Positions 1-7,999 of a stretch of DNA of 51,824 nucleotides are shown here, piece by piece; the first letter of the stretch is position 1, and each line of letters starts with the position of its first letter. This DNA comes from Pseudomonadota bacterium (lineage in GTDB: Bacteria; Pseudomonadota; Gammaproteobacteria; Burkholderiales; Burkholderiaceae_C). Under the pieces are notes generated by a model that was not told the origin of the DNA, ran no database searches, and saw nothing but the letters and a program-made list of their open reading frames with translations. The translations under genes and the position numbers were made by a program. The stretch covers positions 1 through 51,824 of the forward strand of contig JAJZEB010000011.1 in assembly GCA_021805805.1 (NCBI GenBank), read 5' to 3'.

Positions 1-78
1 CCGCCGCTGCCCCCGACGGCTGCGCCGCGGCAGGCCGAACCGACCGTGGCGGCAGGCAGCGACTTCGTTCGCTTCTGA
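1..78 (+). CDS. C-terminal end of an unidentified protein (partial)
   Basis: An open frame enters from the left edge and stops with TGA at 76-78. The 25 visible residues are rich in Pro and Ala and end GSDFVRF. That is too little to assign a family. A GC-rich hairpin follows about 10 bases after the stop, which supports this being a real gene end. The next genes lie on the opposite strand, so the two transcription units converge here. Confidence 0.5.
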   Translation, partial: PPLPPTAAPRQAEPTVAAGSDFVRF

Positions 79-87
79 GTGCCCCCA

Positions 88-108
88 GGGCCGGGCTGCG
101 CCCGGCCC
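88..108 (+). terminator. GC hairpin after the partial gene; repeated after pcm
   Basis: GGGCCGGG (88-95) pairs perfectly with CCCGGCCC (101-108) around the loop CTGCG. There is no T-tract, so it is at best a weak intrinsic terminator. The same stem and loop recur at 7573-7591, also just after a stop codon. Confidence 0.45.
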
Positions 109-189
109 GTTCCACCTCGCAGCCTGCAGGCTGCTCGGATTCGGCGGGCGCGCGGTCGTGCGCAGGCACGGCCGCTGGTCCCGCCTCAT

Positions 190-236
190 CCCCCGCGGGG
201 GTCAAGCAATCTTGGGGCTGCCCGGCGATTGCTTGA
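190..236 (-). terminator. inverted repeats at the 3' end of the ABC ATPase gene
   Basis: TCAAGCAATC (202-211) and GATTGCTTGA (227-236) form a perfect 10-base inverted repeat with a 15-base spacer, spanning the stop codon. Immediately downstream on the minus strand comes CCCCCGCGGGGG (190-201), a second self-complementary block. Together they could end or stabilise the transcript; there is no T-tract. Confidence 0.4.
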
Positions 237-1020
237 GCGCGGCGCGGGCAAACGCCTCGGCGCGACCGCCGCGGAAATACGCCACCAGTTCCGGCTCGTC
301 ACGCTTGGCGAGTTCTGCCGCAGGCGCCATCGCCAGCACCTTGCGGCGCGCCAGGAACGCGACCTGGTCGCTTCCATGCCAGATCGAATCCAGATCGTGG
401 GTCACCTGCAGCACGGTCAGGTCGAGCGCGCCGCACAGCTCGCGAATCAGCGCGTCGAACGCAGCCGCGCCCAGCGGATCGAGCCCCGACGTGGGCTCGT
501 CGAGCACCAGCAGTTCCGGGTCGAGGGCCAGCGCGCGCGCCAGCGCAGCGCGCTTGACCATGCCGCCCGACAGCTCGGCTGGATATTTGTGCGCGGCGTC
601 CTGCGGCAGCCCGGCCAGGCCGATTTTCAGCATCGCGACTTCGCGCGCCAGCGATACCGGAAGCGCCCCGTGTTCGCGCAACGGCAGCAGCACGTTCTCC
701 AGCACGCTCAACCCGGTGAACAGAGCTCCCCCCTGGAACAACACGCCGATACGCTGACGCAGCGCAGCGCGCGCGCGCTCGGGAAGCGCCAGCGCGTCTT
801 GTCCGAACAGCGTCAAGCTGCCCTTTTCGGGCTGCTGCAACATGATCAGCGTACGCAGCAGTACGGTCTTGCCGCTGCCCGAGGCGCCGACCAACGCGGT
901 GATGCGCCCGCGTGGCACGTCCAGGTCGAGCCCCTCGTGCACGGTCTGCGCGCCGAAGCGGTTGACGATGCCGCGGGCGCGAACCAGTGCGGACGCGTCC
1001 GCAACGGGCACCTGGGTCAT
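202..1020 (-). CDS. ABC transporter ATPase, MlaF/Ttg2A type
   Basis: A 272-residue ABC ATPase of the family that powers MCE/Mla phospholipid transport between the membranes. Visible motifs are Walker A GASGSGKT near residue 36, the signature LSGGM, Walker B LLVLDEPTSGLDP, and the switch His in VTHDLDS. Its ATG overlaps the stop of the permease gene by 4 bases (ATGA), indicating translational coupling. The last codons, encoding SPKIA and the stop, lie in a 29-base element that recurs near murB, so the C-terminus may have been shaped by that repeat. No MCE (MlaD) or MlaC gene follows; transcription would run into the convergent gene at the window edge. ATPase family is firm; the substrate is inferred. 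Confidence 0.9.
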   Translation of the reverse strand: MTQVPVADASALVRARGIVNRFGAQTVHEGLDLDVPRGRITALVGASGSGKTVLLRTLIMLQQPEKGSLTLFGQDALALPERARAALRQRIGVLFQGGALFTGLSVLENVLLPLREHGALPVSLAREVAMLKIGLAGLPQDAAHKYPAELSGGMVKRAALARALALDPELLVLDEPTSGLDPLGAAAFDALIRELCGALDLTVLQVTHDLDSIWHGSDQVAFLARRKVLAMAPAAELAKRDEPELVAYFRGGRAEAFARAALKQSPGSPKIA

Positions 1021-2147
1021 AGCCCGAGCATGTTGTACAGCACCGAGAATCCGGCATCGACGACGATGACCAGGAAGATCGCCTGCACCACGCTCGACGT
1101 CGTCGCGCGCCCGACCGCAGCGGTGCCGCCGCGCACCCGCAGTCCCTGCATGCAGCCGACCAGCGCGATGATCACCGCGAACACCGGCGCCTTGGCCAGT
1201 CCCAGCAGCAAGGTGGTGACACTGACCACCTGCGGGATGCGTTCGACGTAGACGCGCCAGGGCACGCCATAGCCCATCATGGCGACGACGCCGCCGCCGA
1301 AAAGCCCCATCGCATCGGCCAGCAACGCCAGCAGCGGCATGACCACGATCAGCGCCAGCACCTTGGGCAGCACCAGGACGTCGAACGGCTCCAGCGCGAG
1401 CACGCGCAGCGCATCGATCTCCTCGGTGATGCGCATGGTTCCGAGTTGGGCCGCATACGATGATCCGGTTCGCCCCGCGACCAGGATCGCGCACAGCAGC
1501 GGCCCCATTTCCCTCAGGGTGATGATCGCCACCAGGTTGACGATCAGGATGTTGGCGCCATAGGTTGCGAGCGTCGCGCCGCCCTGGTAGGCCATGACCA
1601 TGCCGATCAGGAACGACAGCAACGCGACGATGCCCATGGCGCGTACCCCGGCGGCTTCCAGTTCGGCAGCGACTTCGCGCCAGCGGATGCGCCACCAGCG
1701 CGCCAGCTGCGGCGTACCGCGCCAGACCAGCTCGCCGAGCATGGCACTGAACGCGGCCCCGACCTGCAGTGCAGCGCAGACTCCGCGCCCGATGTCGCCG
1801 AACAGTCCCGCGTGGCGCCTGACCGGGGCCGCCGGCAGTGTCAACGCGCGTGCGCGCACCAGCGCGAGCAGACGCGTCGCGCGCTCGGGCAGATCCAGTT
1901 CGAGCACGATGCCCTGCGCATGCCAATCGCGCAAAGCGGCTTCGAGCACGCAGGCTCCCGCGCTGTCGAGCGTCCACGCCGCGTCGGCGCGCAACCGCAG
2001 ACGCACGCACCCGGGCGGCGCGCGCAACAGGGGCGGCCGCGCCAGCGCGCGCACCGTCCACGCGCCGCGCAGCAAGAGCTCGGCCTCGCTGGATCCGCTC
2101 CAGCGCGCATCGGCGCGGGACGCGACAGCGGATGGGGCTTCGCGCAC
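1017..2147 (-). CDS. STAS-MlaE fusion, ABC lipid transporter permease
   Basis: A 376-residue protein. About 120 N-terminal residues look like a STAS/MlaB-like domain (LDSAGACVLEAAL region). The rest is a MlaE-family permease with motifs such as YQGGATLATYGAN, REMGPLLCAILVAGRTGSSYAAQLGTM (split here by the conserved AGR) and EEIDALRVLALEP. In many genomes MlaB and MlaE are separate; N-terminal STAS fusions are also known. The start is GTG, 9 bases after the stop of the upstream GspE-like gene, and the stop overlaps the ATPase gene. It should pair with that ATPase in the inner membrane. No substrate-binding MCE partner is present locally. Confidence 0.88.
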   Translation of the reverse strand: MREAPSAVASRADARWSGSSEAELLLRGAWTVRALARPPLLRAPPGCVRLRLRADAAWTLDSAGACVLEAALRDWHAQGIVLELDLPERATRLLALVRARALTLPAAPVRRHAGLFGDIGRGVCAALQVGAAFSAMLGELVWRGTPQLARWWRIRWREVAAELEAAGVRAMGIVALLSFLIGMVMAYQGGATLATYGANILIVNLVAIITLREMGPLLCAILVAGRTGSSYAAQLGTMRITEEIDALRVLALEPFDVLVLPKVLALIVVMPLLALLADAMGLFGGGVVAMMGYGVPWRVYVERIPQVVSVTTLLLGLAKAPVFAVIIALVGCMQGLRVRGGTAAVGRATTSSVVQAIFLVIVVDAGFSVLYNMLGL

Positions 2148-2156
2148 GGTGTCCGC

Positions 2157-3944
2157 TCAGCCCTGTGCCGCGGGGGTCGCACGCAGCACTTCGTCGAGCG
2201 TGGTGCTGCCGTCGGCCACTTTCAGGGCCCCGGCCAGTCGCAGCGGGCGCATGCCGTCCTTCAGCGCCTGCTGCCGCAGCCGGTCCAGGTCGGCGCCGGC
2301 GGCGAGCAACTGGCGCAACGGCGAAGTGACCTGCAGCAGCTCGTACAGGCCGACGCGGCCGAGAAAGCCGGTGTTGCGGCACGCCAGGCACCCCACAGGG
2401 CGGTACGGCGACACCCGCGCGCTCGGTCGCCAGGGTGCCACGGCCTGCTCGAAGGTCTGCTGGTCGAACGCCGGATCGGGCTGCTTGCACTGGGGGCACA
2501 GCAGCCGCACCAGACGCTGCGCGAGCACGCCCAGCAAGGTGGCCGAGATCAGGTACGGCGCGACGCCGAGTTCGACCAGACGTGTGATGCTGGCGGCCGC
2601 GTCGTTGGTGTGCAGCGTCGACAGCACCAGATGGCCGGTCAGCGCCGCCTGCACCGCCATCTCGGCGGTTTCGCGATCACGGATTTCGCCGACCATGATG
2701 ATGTCCGGATCCTGCCTCATCAGCGCGCGCAGCCCTTCGGCAAAACCCAGATCCAGTCCGGCCTGCACCTGCATCTGGTTGAACGCCGGCTCGATCATTT
2801 CGATCGGGTCCTCGACCGTGCAGACATTGACCACGTCGGTGGCCAGGCGCTTGAGCGTGGCGTACAGCGTCGTCGTCTTGCCGCTTCCGGTCGGACCGGT
2901 CACCAGCACGATGCCGTGGGCACGTGCAGTCAGCGCCTCCCAGGCCTGGGCCTCGGCCGGAGGAAAGCCCAGCGAGGCGCTGTCACGCTGCACCACGTCG
3001 GGGTCGAAGATGCGCATCACCAGCTTTTCGCCGAAGGCCGTGGGCAGCGTCGACAGGCGCAGCTCGACTTCGTCGCCGCCGGGGCGGCGGGTCTTGATGC
3101 GGCCGTCCTGCGGCCGCCGCTTCTCGACCACGTCCATGCGTCCGAGCAGCTTGATGCGGCTGGTCATTGCGCCGAGCACCGCTGCAGGAACCTGGTAGAC
3201 GGTGTGCAGCAGGCCGTCGATGCGCAGCCGGATGCCGCCCATGTCGCGGCGAGGCTCGAGATGGATGTCCGACGCGCGCTGCTCGAACGCGTACTGCCAC
3301 AGCCAGTCGACGACTTCGACCACACCGGCGTCGTTGGCATCGAGTGCGCGGCCGCTGCGGTCGAGCTCGACGAGTTGCTCGAATTGCTGGATCGCGCCGT
3401 TGCGCGCACCTCGGCGCTGCGCCTGGCGCACCGAGCGCGCCAGATTGAAGAACTCGGTCGTGTAGCGGGTCACCTCGGCCGGGTTGGCCACGACCACGCG
3501 GATCGGCTGGCGCAGCATGCGCTCGAGCTCGCCGACCCAACCCAGCGCGAAAGGCTCGGCGGTGGCGATGGTCACGCCGCTGGCGTCGGCCGCCACCGGC
3601 AGGATGTGGTGGCGCTGCGCGTAACTCAGGGAAAACAGGTCGCCGATGCGGCCGATGTCGACACGCAACGGGTCGATGCGCAGCAGCGGCAATCCCGCCC
3701 GCTCGGCCAGCCACGCGGTCAACGCATCGATTTCGAGCAGGCCGCCGCCTGGCCTCGGCAACGAGGCCAGCGCGATCTTCTCAAGCGCGTGCCGCTGAGC
3801 CCCGGCGTGCGCGCAGCGATCCAGTCCCTGGCGCAAGGCCTCGTCGTCGATGAGGCCGTCGTCTCGCAGCCAGTGCAGCAGTTCACGCCAGTCGAGCGTG
3901 CCGACGTGCGCGTGCGGCTTGGCGGGTGAGCGGGCGCGATGCAT
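2157..3944 (-). CDS. gspE: GspE/PulE/PilB-family secretion ATPase
   Basis: A 595-residue hexameric secretion or pilus ATPase. It has an N-terminal GspE-like domain (about residues 20-170), the Asp box with ASDIHLEP, Walker A GPTGSGKTTT, Walker B IIMVGEIRD, the His box LVLSTLHTNDAA, and a tetracysteine zinc site CPQC...CLAC near residues 500-535. The ATG at 3944 is preferred to a TTG ten codons upstream. No other type II secretion or pilus gene lies in the window; it sits directly ahead of the ABC permease. It may therefore serve machinery encoded elsewhere. Family is firm, pathway is not. Confidence 0.85.
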   Translation of the reverse strand: MHRARSPAKPHAHVGTLDWRELLHWLRDDGLIDDEALRQGLDRCAHAGAQRHALEKIALASLPRPGGGLLEIDALTAWLAERAGLPLLRIDPLRVDIGRIGDLFSLSYAQRHHILPVAADASGVTIATAEPFALGWVGELERMLRQPIRVVVANPAEVTRYTTEFFNLARSVRQAQRRGARNGAIQQFEQLVELDRSGRALDANDAGVVEVVDWLWQYAFEQRASDIHLEPRRDMGGIRLRIDGLLHTVYQVPAAVLGAMTSRIKLLGRMDVVEKRRPQDGRIKTRRPGGDEVELRLSTLPTAFGEKLVMRIFDPDVVQRDSASLGFPPAEAQAWEALTARAHGIVLVTGPTGSGKTTTLYATLKRLATDVVNVCTVEDPIEMIEPAFNQMQVQAGLDLGFAEGLRALMRQDPDIIMVGEIRDRETAEMAVQAALTGHLVLSTLHTNDAAASITRLVELGVAPYLISATLLGVLAQRLVRLLCPQCKQPDPAFDQQTFEQAVAPWRPSARVSPYRPVGCLACRNTGFLGRVGLYELLQVTSPLRQLLAAGADLDRLRQQALKDGMRPLRLAGALKVADGSTTLDEVLRATPAAQG

Positions 3945-4047
3945 GGCCGCAGTGTAAGGCGCCCGGCGTGGCAAGTGCCGACCTTGGGCTTCGACGCGCG
4001 CGCACCTGCACGATGGCCTGCGGCAGCCCGACGGGTCGCGCGTTCAT

Positions 4048-4569
4048 TCATTGCTGCGGCTGCAGCAGGCCATGAAGCGCGAACACCGCGCGCCAGGCCT
4101 GCAGCTTGCGCTCGAAGCTCCACGACGCATTGGCCGGGCTGCTCGACGGCAGGCGGTCGACGCGAGCGACCAGGCCGCGCGTGCGCACAAGGAAACGCGC
4201 CGACGCGCCGCCGTTGTGCGCGATGCCGCGCAGCCGCGGCAGCTGCGCGACCAGCCCCGCCAGGTCGTTGGGCTCGCCGGCGGTGATGGCCGCGTCCAGG
4301 CTGCCCTCGCGCCGGCACGCCGCATACACGTCCCAGATGCCGACTCCGCACCGCAACACCGCGGCGACCCGATCCGGGTAGGCAAGCGCGCGCAGATCGC
4401 GTTCGAGCAGGCACGACAACAGCGGCCAGAACTGGTTGCGTGGATGCGCGTAGTACTGCCCCGCGTTCAGCGAGGCGACGCTTGGAAAGCTGCCGAGGAT
4501 CAGCAGCCGCGTGCCGCTGTCGGCCAGCGCGGGCAAACCGGTCAGGCGCGGAGAAACTTCACGGTGCAC
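4048..4569 (-). CDS. DNA-deoxyinosine (hypoxanthine) / uracil-DNA glycosylase family protein
   Basis: A 173-residue single-domain protein of the uracil-DNA glycosylase superfamily, closest by motif to the Mug-like or hypoxanthine-DNA glycosylase group. It would excise deaminated bases in base-excision repair. Supporting motifs are LLILGSFPSVASLNAGQYYAHPRNQFW at the start (quoted in part: LGSFPS and HPRNQFW), GVGIWDVYAACRREGS, and SSSPAN near the C-terminus. GTG at 4569 is chosen because longer reading frames would run into the tRNA gene. It faces away from the tRNA. Confidence 0.82.
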   Translation of the reverse strand: MHREVSPRLTGLPALADSGTRLLILGSFPSVASLNAGQYYAHPRNQFWPLLSCLLERDLRALAYPDRVAAVLRCGVGIWDVYAACRREGSLDAAITAGEPNDLAGLVAQLPRLRGIAHNGGASARFLVRTRGLVARVDRLPSSSPANASWSFERKLQAWRAVFALHGLLQPQQ

Positions 4570-4637
4570 GGTCGCGCAGCTTAACCGAAGATGACGCCCT
4601 CGCCTGCGCTGCGGCTCATGTACACTCTCGCCCCAGC

Positions 4638-4711
4638 GCGGGTGTAGTTCAATGGCAGAACGGCAGCTTCCCAAGCTTCATACGAGGGTTCGATTCCCTT
4701 CACCCGCTCCA
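4638..4711 (+). tRNA. tRNA-Gly (anticodon CCC)
   Basis: A cloverleaf with acceptor GCGGGTG/CACCCGC, discriminator T and encoded CCA (4709-4711). The anticodon loop TTCCCAA (4668-4674) places CCC at 4670-4672. The T arm is AGGG TTCGATT CCCT. The anticodon stem is GCAGC against GCTTC, so the second pair is C4664 opposite T4678, a C-U mismatch where GCTGC would give five pairs. It lies 38 bases before trmB. Confidence 0.95.
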
Positions 4712-4749
4712 GTCATCATGCGCGCTGTCGCAGCAGCCGCCGCCCCCCG

Positions 4750-5436
4750 ATGCCCGACTCCGATCCGTTCCAGCCGCAACGCGGCGTGCGCAGCTTTGTG
4801 CTGCGCGCCGGCCGCACGACCAGTGGCCAGAGCCGAGCGCTGGCCGAACTCGGCCCGCGTTTCGTCGTCCCTTTCGCGCGCGACGTCGACTGGGACGCCG
4901 TGTTCGGGCGCCACGCACCGCGGGTGCTCGAAATCGGCTTCGGCATGGGCGAGGCCACGGCACAGATCGCGGCCGCGTCGCCCGAACGCGACTACATCGG
5001 AGTCGAAGTGCACCCGCCGGGAGTCGGCGCGCTGCTGCTGCGCATCGAACGCGCCGCGCTGCGCAACCTGCGCCTGGTGCAGCACGACGCGGTCGAGGTG
5101 CTGCGCGACATGGTCGCGCCGCAGTCGCTGGCTGCGGTGCACGTGTTCTTTCCCGACCCGTGGCACAAGAAGCGGCACCACAAGCGCCGCCTGATCCAGC
5201 CCGCGCTGGTCGCGTTGATCGCCAGCCGGCTGCAGCCCGGCGGCGTGCTGCACTGCGCCACCGACTGGGACGACTACGCGCAGCAGATGCTCGCCGTGCT
5301 CGGCGATTGCGCGCTGCTGGCCAATACCGCCGACGGCTACGCGCCGCGCCCCGACAGCCGGCCGCTGAGCAAGTTCGAGGCCCGCGGCCTGCGGCTGGGA
5401 CACGGCGTGCGCGACCTGGTGTTCGTGCGCCGCTGA
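4750..5436 (+). CDS. trmB: tRNA (guanine-N7)-methyltransferase TrmB
   Basis: A 228-residue SAM-dependent enzyme that makes 7-methylguanosine at position 46 of the tRNA variable loop. Motif I is EIGFGMGE, followed by the family hallmark [15 protein letters not shown], then ATDWDDYA and the C-terminal SKFEARG. Length is typical. The gene sits directly after tRNA-Gly and may be cotranscribed with it. It ends 23 bases from the convergent metal transporter gene. Confidence 0.95.
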   Translation: MPDSDPFQPQRGVRSFVLRAGRTTSGQSRALAELGPRFVVPFARDVDWDAVFGRHAPRVLEIGFGMGEATAQIAAASPERDYIGVEVHPPGVGALLLRIERAALRNLRLVQHDAVEVLRDMVAPQSLAAVHVFFPDPWHKKRHHKRRLIQPALVALIASRLQPGGVLHCATDWDDYAQQMLAVLGDCALLANTADGYAPRPDSRPLSKFEARGLRLGHGVRDLVFVRR

Positions 5437-5459
5437 CGGCGCCGCACCACCGACGCGGG

Positions 5460-6725
5460 TCAGGCGCTGCCGAACAGACCGCTCAAGCCGCCGTAAACGC
5501 CCAGCGCCGAGGTCAGCACGACCACTGCGAGCACCACCGCCAGGTAGACGCCGCGCGGCCGGTGCGCCGGCGGCAGCGCCTTCATCGCCAGCGCGACGAG
5601 GAATCCGAGCACCAGCGGCAACAGCAGCGCGTTCATGACCTCGACGCCGACCGACAGCGCGACCAGGTCCGGAGCCAGCGCGACGATCAGCGCGCCGCCG
5701 ATCACCCCGGCACTGAACACGATGTAGAACCACGGTGCCTCGAGCGGGTGATGCTCGAGCGAGTGCTTGTAGCCGGTGACTTCGCCGAAACCCCACGCCG
5801 CGGCCAGTGCGACGACGATGGCCGCGACCATCGCCGCGCCGAGCATTCCCAGCCCGAACAGCGTGCGTCCGAGCAGCGGGCCGAGGAACGGAGTCAGCGC
5901 CTGCGCCACCTGGCCGACCGTGTTCAGCGGCGCGCTGTGGTGTCCGGCCCACAGCGTGGCCGCGGCCACCACCAGCACCGCGGCCATCACCACCTGGGTG
6001 ATCAGCGCGCCCAGCGCGGTATCCCAGCGCGCCGCCGCGTACTGTTGCGGCTGCAGCCCCTTGTCGGCGACCGCGGATTGCTGGTAGAAGACCATCCACG
6101 GCATGATCACCGCGCCGATGTTGGCCGCGACCAGGTACCAGTAGCCGCGGTCGTGCAGCGGAACGCCGAGCATGCCATGCCACAGCGCTGTGCCATGCAC
6201 CGGCGCGCGCAGCGCGACCCAGATGAACACCAGCTCGAACAGACCCAGCGCGATCGCCACCCGTTCGACCCGTCGGTAGCTTCCGGTCCAGACGATCAGC
6301 AGCAGGAAGCCTGCGGCCAGGCTCAGGCTGACGCCGCGGCCGATGCCGAACAGCTCGGCCACGCCGGCCACGCCGGAGAATTCGCTGAGCAGCGCACCGA
6401 CCGTGGCAACCGCGAGTCCGCCGACCGAGACCCACGCCCAGCCCGTGCCGAAGCACTCGCGTATCAGCTCGCCGTGCCCCTTGCCGGTGAAAATGCCCAA
6501 TCGGACTGTCAGTTCCTGCACGACGTACAGGATCGGCACGAGCAGCAACTGCAACGCGAGCAGGCGGTAACCCCATTGCGCACCGCTTTGCGCGGCCGTC
6601 AGCACGCTGCCGACATCGGTGTCGGCCAGCATGACCACGAGCCCGGGGCCGAGCACGGACAGAAAAATCCGCCACCGCGCGGCGCGCGACACGCCGACCG
6701 CGGTCGGATTCAACGACGAGTTCAT
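5460..6725 (-). CDS. Nramp-family divalent metal transporter, atypical site
   Basis: A 421-residue protein with about 11 hydrophobic segments and the Nramp fold pattern: SGAQWGY after helix 1, ELTVRLGIFTGKGHGELI, and EHHPLEAPWFY. Helix 1 carries ADTDVGS where canonical MntH/Nramp has DPGN, and helix 6 has MPWM instead of MPH. It therefore belongs to a divergent branch whose substrate cannot be assumed to be manganese. A Fur-like box 28 bases upstream of the ATG suggests iron-responsive control. The ATG at 6725 is the only plausible start before the promoter region. Confidence 0.85.
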   Translation of the reverse strand: MNSSLNPTAVGVSRAARWRIFLSVLGPGLVVMLADTDVGSVLTAAQSGAQWGYRLLALQLLLVPILYVVQELTVRLGIFTGKGHGELIRECFGTGWAWVSVGGLAVATVGALLSEFSGVAGVAELFGIGRGVSLSLAAGFLLLIVWTGSYRRVERVAIALGLFELVFIWVALRAPVHGTALWHGMLGVPLHDRGYWYLVAANIGAVIMPWMVFYQQSAVADKGLQPQQYAAARWDTALGALITQVVMAAVLVVAAATLWAGHHSAPLNTVGQVAQALTPFLGPLLGRTLFGLGMLGAAMVAAIVVALAAAWGFGEVTGYKHSLEHHPLEAPWFYIVFSAGVIGGALIVALAPDLVALSVGVEVMNALLLPLVLGFLVALAMKALPPAHRPRGVYLAVVLAVVVLTSALGVYGGLSGLFGSA

Positions 6726-6753
6726 CCAGAGTTCCAGGGAATTCAGTTTTGAC

Positions 6754-6768
6754 GAATGATAATCGTTC
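6754..6768. promoter_or_regulatory. Fur-like box upstream of the Nramp-type gene
   Basis: GAATGATAATCGTTC is a near-perfect 15-base palindrome (one mismatched pair) and resembles the core of the Fur consensus GATAATGATAATCATTATC. It lies in an AT-rich stretch 28 bases before the transporter ATG and 144 bases before pcm on the other strand. Control of the transporter is the simpler reading. Confidence 0.55.
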
Positions 6769-6912
6769 TTGATAGACGCCGAACTCAGGTTACTCTACGT
6801 TACCGCGAATTTTCGACTTGGCGCAACATCATGCCCGATCGACGCACGCGGCGCGTTCGCGCCCGCGCGCACCCGGTAGAATCGGAGGCTTTTGACCGCC
6901 AAGCTCCAAGCC

Positions 6913-7563
6913 ATGGACTTCGAACAAGCCCGCTTCAACATGATCGAGCAGCAGATCCGGCCCTGGGACGTGCTCGCACCCGACGTTCTGGACCTGCTGG
7001 GAGCGGTCAAGCGCGAGGATTTCGTGCCGGCCGCGTACCGCAACCTGGCATTCACCGACATGGAAATCCCGCTGCCCGGCGGCGAGTGCATGCTCGCGCC
7101 TAGGGTTGAAGCGCGCATGTTGCAGGAACTGGCGCCGCGCAAGCACGAATGGGTGCTTGAAGTCGGCACCGGCAGCGGTTTCGTCGCCGCGCTGCTCGGC
7201 CACTGCGCCGCCCAGGTCATGAGCCTGGAAATCCATCCCGAACTCGCCGACAGCGCGCAGCAGCGGCTGCGCCAGTGTGGCGTGATGAACGCCACGGTTC
7301 GCTGCATGGACGCGTCGCGCGAACTGCCCCCCGGCGAGTTCGACGCCATTTTGCTGTCGGGCTCGGTGGCGCAGATCCCCGCGGCGCTGGTCCAGCGCCT
7401 GAAGCCGGGCGGACGTCTGTGCGCCATCGTCGGCGACACGCCGGTGATGCGCGGCCAACTCCTGACCCGTGTCGGCGCTGCCGAAAGCAAGGTCGTCGAT
7501 CTGTTCGACACCGTCGCGCCGCGCTTGCACGGCTTCGCCGAGACCCCGCGCTTCCGCTTCTGA
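6913..7563 (+). CDS. pcm: protein-L-isoaspartate O-methyltransferase
   Basis: A 216-residue SAM-dependent methyltransferase that repairs isoaspartyl residues in aged proteins. Motif I is VLEVGTGSGFVAALLG; the N-terminus ARFNMIEQQIRPWDVLAP and the segment REDFVPAAYRNLAFTD (central part of the family's substrate region) are characteristic of the proteobacterial form. ATG 6913 is chosen over an upstream TTG. A -10-like TAGAAT lies at 6877-6882. A hairpin follows the stop, then the rhodanese gene on the same strand. Confidence 0.93.
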   Translation: MDFEQARFNMIEQQIRPWDVLAPDVLDLLGAVKREDFVPAAYRNLAFTDMEIPLPGGECMLAPRVEARMLQELAPRKHEWVLEVGTGSGFVAALLGHCAAQVMSLEIHPELADSAQQRLRQCGVMNATVRCMDASRELPPGEFDAILLSGSVAQIPAALVQRLKPGGRLCAIVGDTPVMRGQLLTRVGAAESKVVDLFDTVAPRLHGFAETPRFRF

Positions 7564-7572
7564 GCACCCGCC

Positions 7573-7591
7573 GGCCGGGCTGCGCCCGGCC
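7573..7591 (+). terminator. GC hairpin between pcm and the rhodanese gene
   Basis: GGCCGGG pairs with CCCGGCC around CTGCG, 9 bases after the pcm stop. It is the same stem-loop as at 88-108. The lack of a T-tract suggests an attenuating or transcript-stabilising role rather than full termination. Confidence 0.45.
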
Positions 7592-7654
7592 CCCGTGCAA
7601 CCTGTGGCGACCCTGCGCTCGTGCGAGGGTCGCACCGATGCAGAGAACCATGCG

Positions 7655-7999
7655 ATGATCGAACAGTTCACCGTCGCCGACCTTGCCGACATGCTGGACA
7701 ACCAGCCGGATCAACTCGACGGCTGGCAGATCGTCGACGTACGCGAGCCCTGGGAACTCGAGCGTGCGTCGATCCGGCATGCAGCGTTTCGCTGCAGCGC
7801 CATTCCGATGGCCACCGTTCCATTGCGCAGCGGCGAGATCGCGCGCGACAAGAAGATTCTGGTCATGTGCCGCAGTGGCGGGCGCAGCATGCAGGTGGCG
7901 AACTTTCTCGCCGGCAGCGGCTACGCGCAGGTCTACAACCTGCAGGGCGGGATCACCGCCTGGTCGCGCGAAATCGACCCCGGCGTCCCGACTTATTGA
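7655..7999 (+). CDS. single-domain cytoplasmic rhodanese (GlpE/PspE-like sulfurtransferase)
   Basis: A 114-residue rhodanese domain. VDVREPWE is the conserved N-terminal block and the active-site loop is CRSGGRS with catalytic Cys72; LQGGITAW closes the domain. There is no signal peptide, so it acts in the cytoplasm, moving sulfane sulfur from a persulfide donor to an acceptor. A rhodanese after pcm is a common betaproteobacterial arrangement. Its stop overlaps the end of the convergent waaA by 7 bases. Confidence 0.9.
   Translation: MIEQFTVADLADMLDNQPDQLDGWQIVDVREPWELERASIRHAAFRCSAIPMATVPLRSGEIARDKKILVMCRSGGRSMQVANFLAGSGYAQVYNLQGGITAWSREIDPGVPTY

Noticed and set aside
88-236. A regulatory RNA between the first two genes
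   Set aside because: Several hairpins and a 16-base palindrome (119-134) are present, but there is no promoter and the gap separates convergent 3' ends, where such structures are common.
202-2499. A 765-codon frame fusing an N-terminal Arg-rich region to the ABC ATPase
   Set aside because: The upstream part overlaps the MlaE-like gene in another frame and looks like its shadow; the ATPase begins at the coupled ATG at 1018-1020.
4638-4711. tRNA-Gly as an attachment site for an integrated element
   Set aside because: No integrase, no direct repeat of the tRNA 3' end nearby, and flanking genes are ordinary chromosomal genes.
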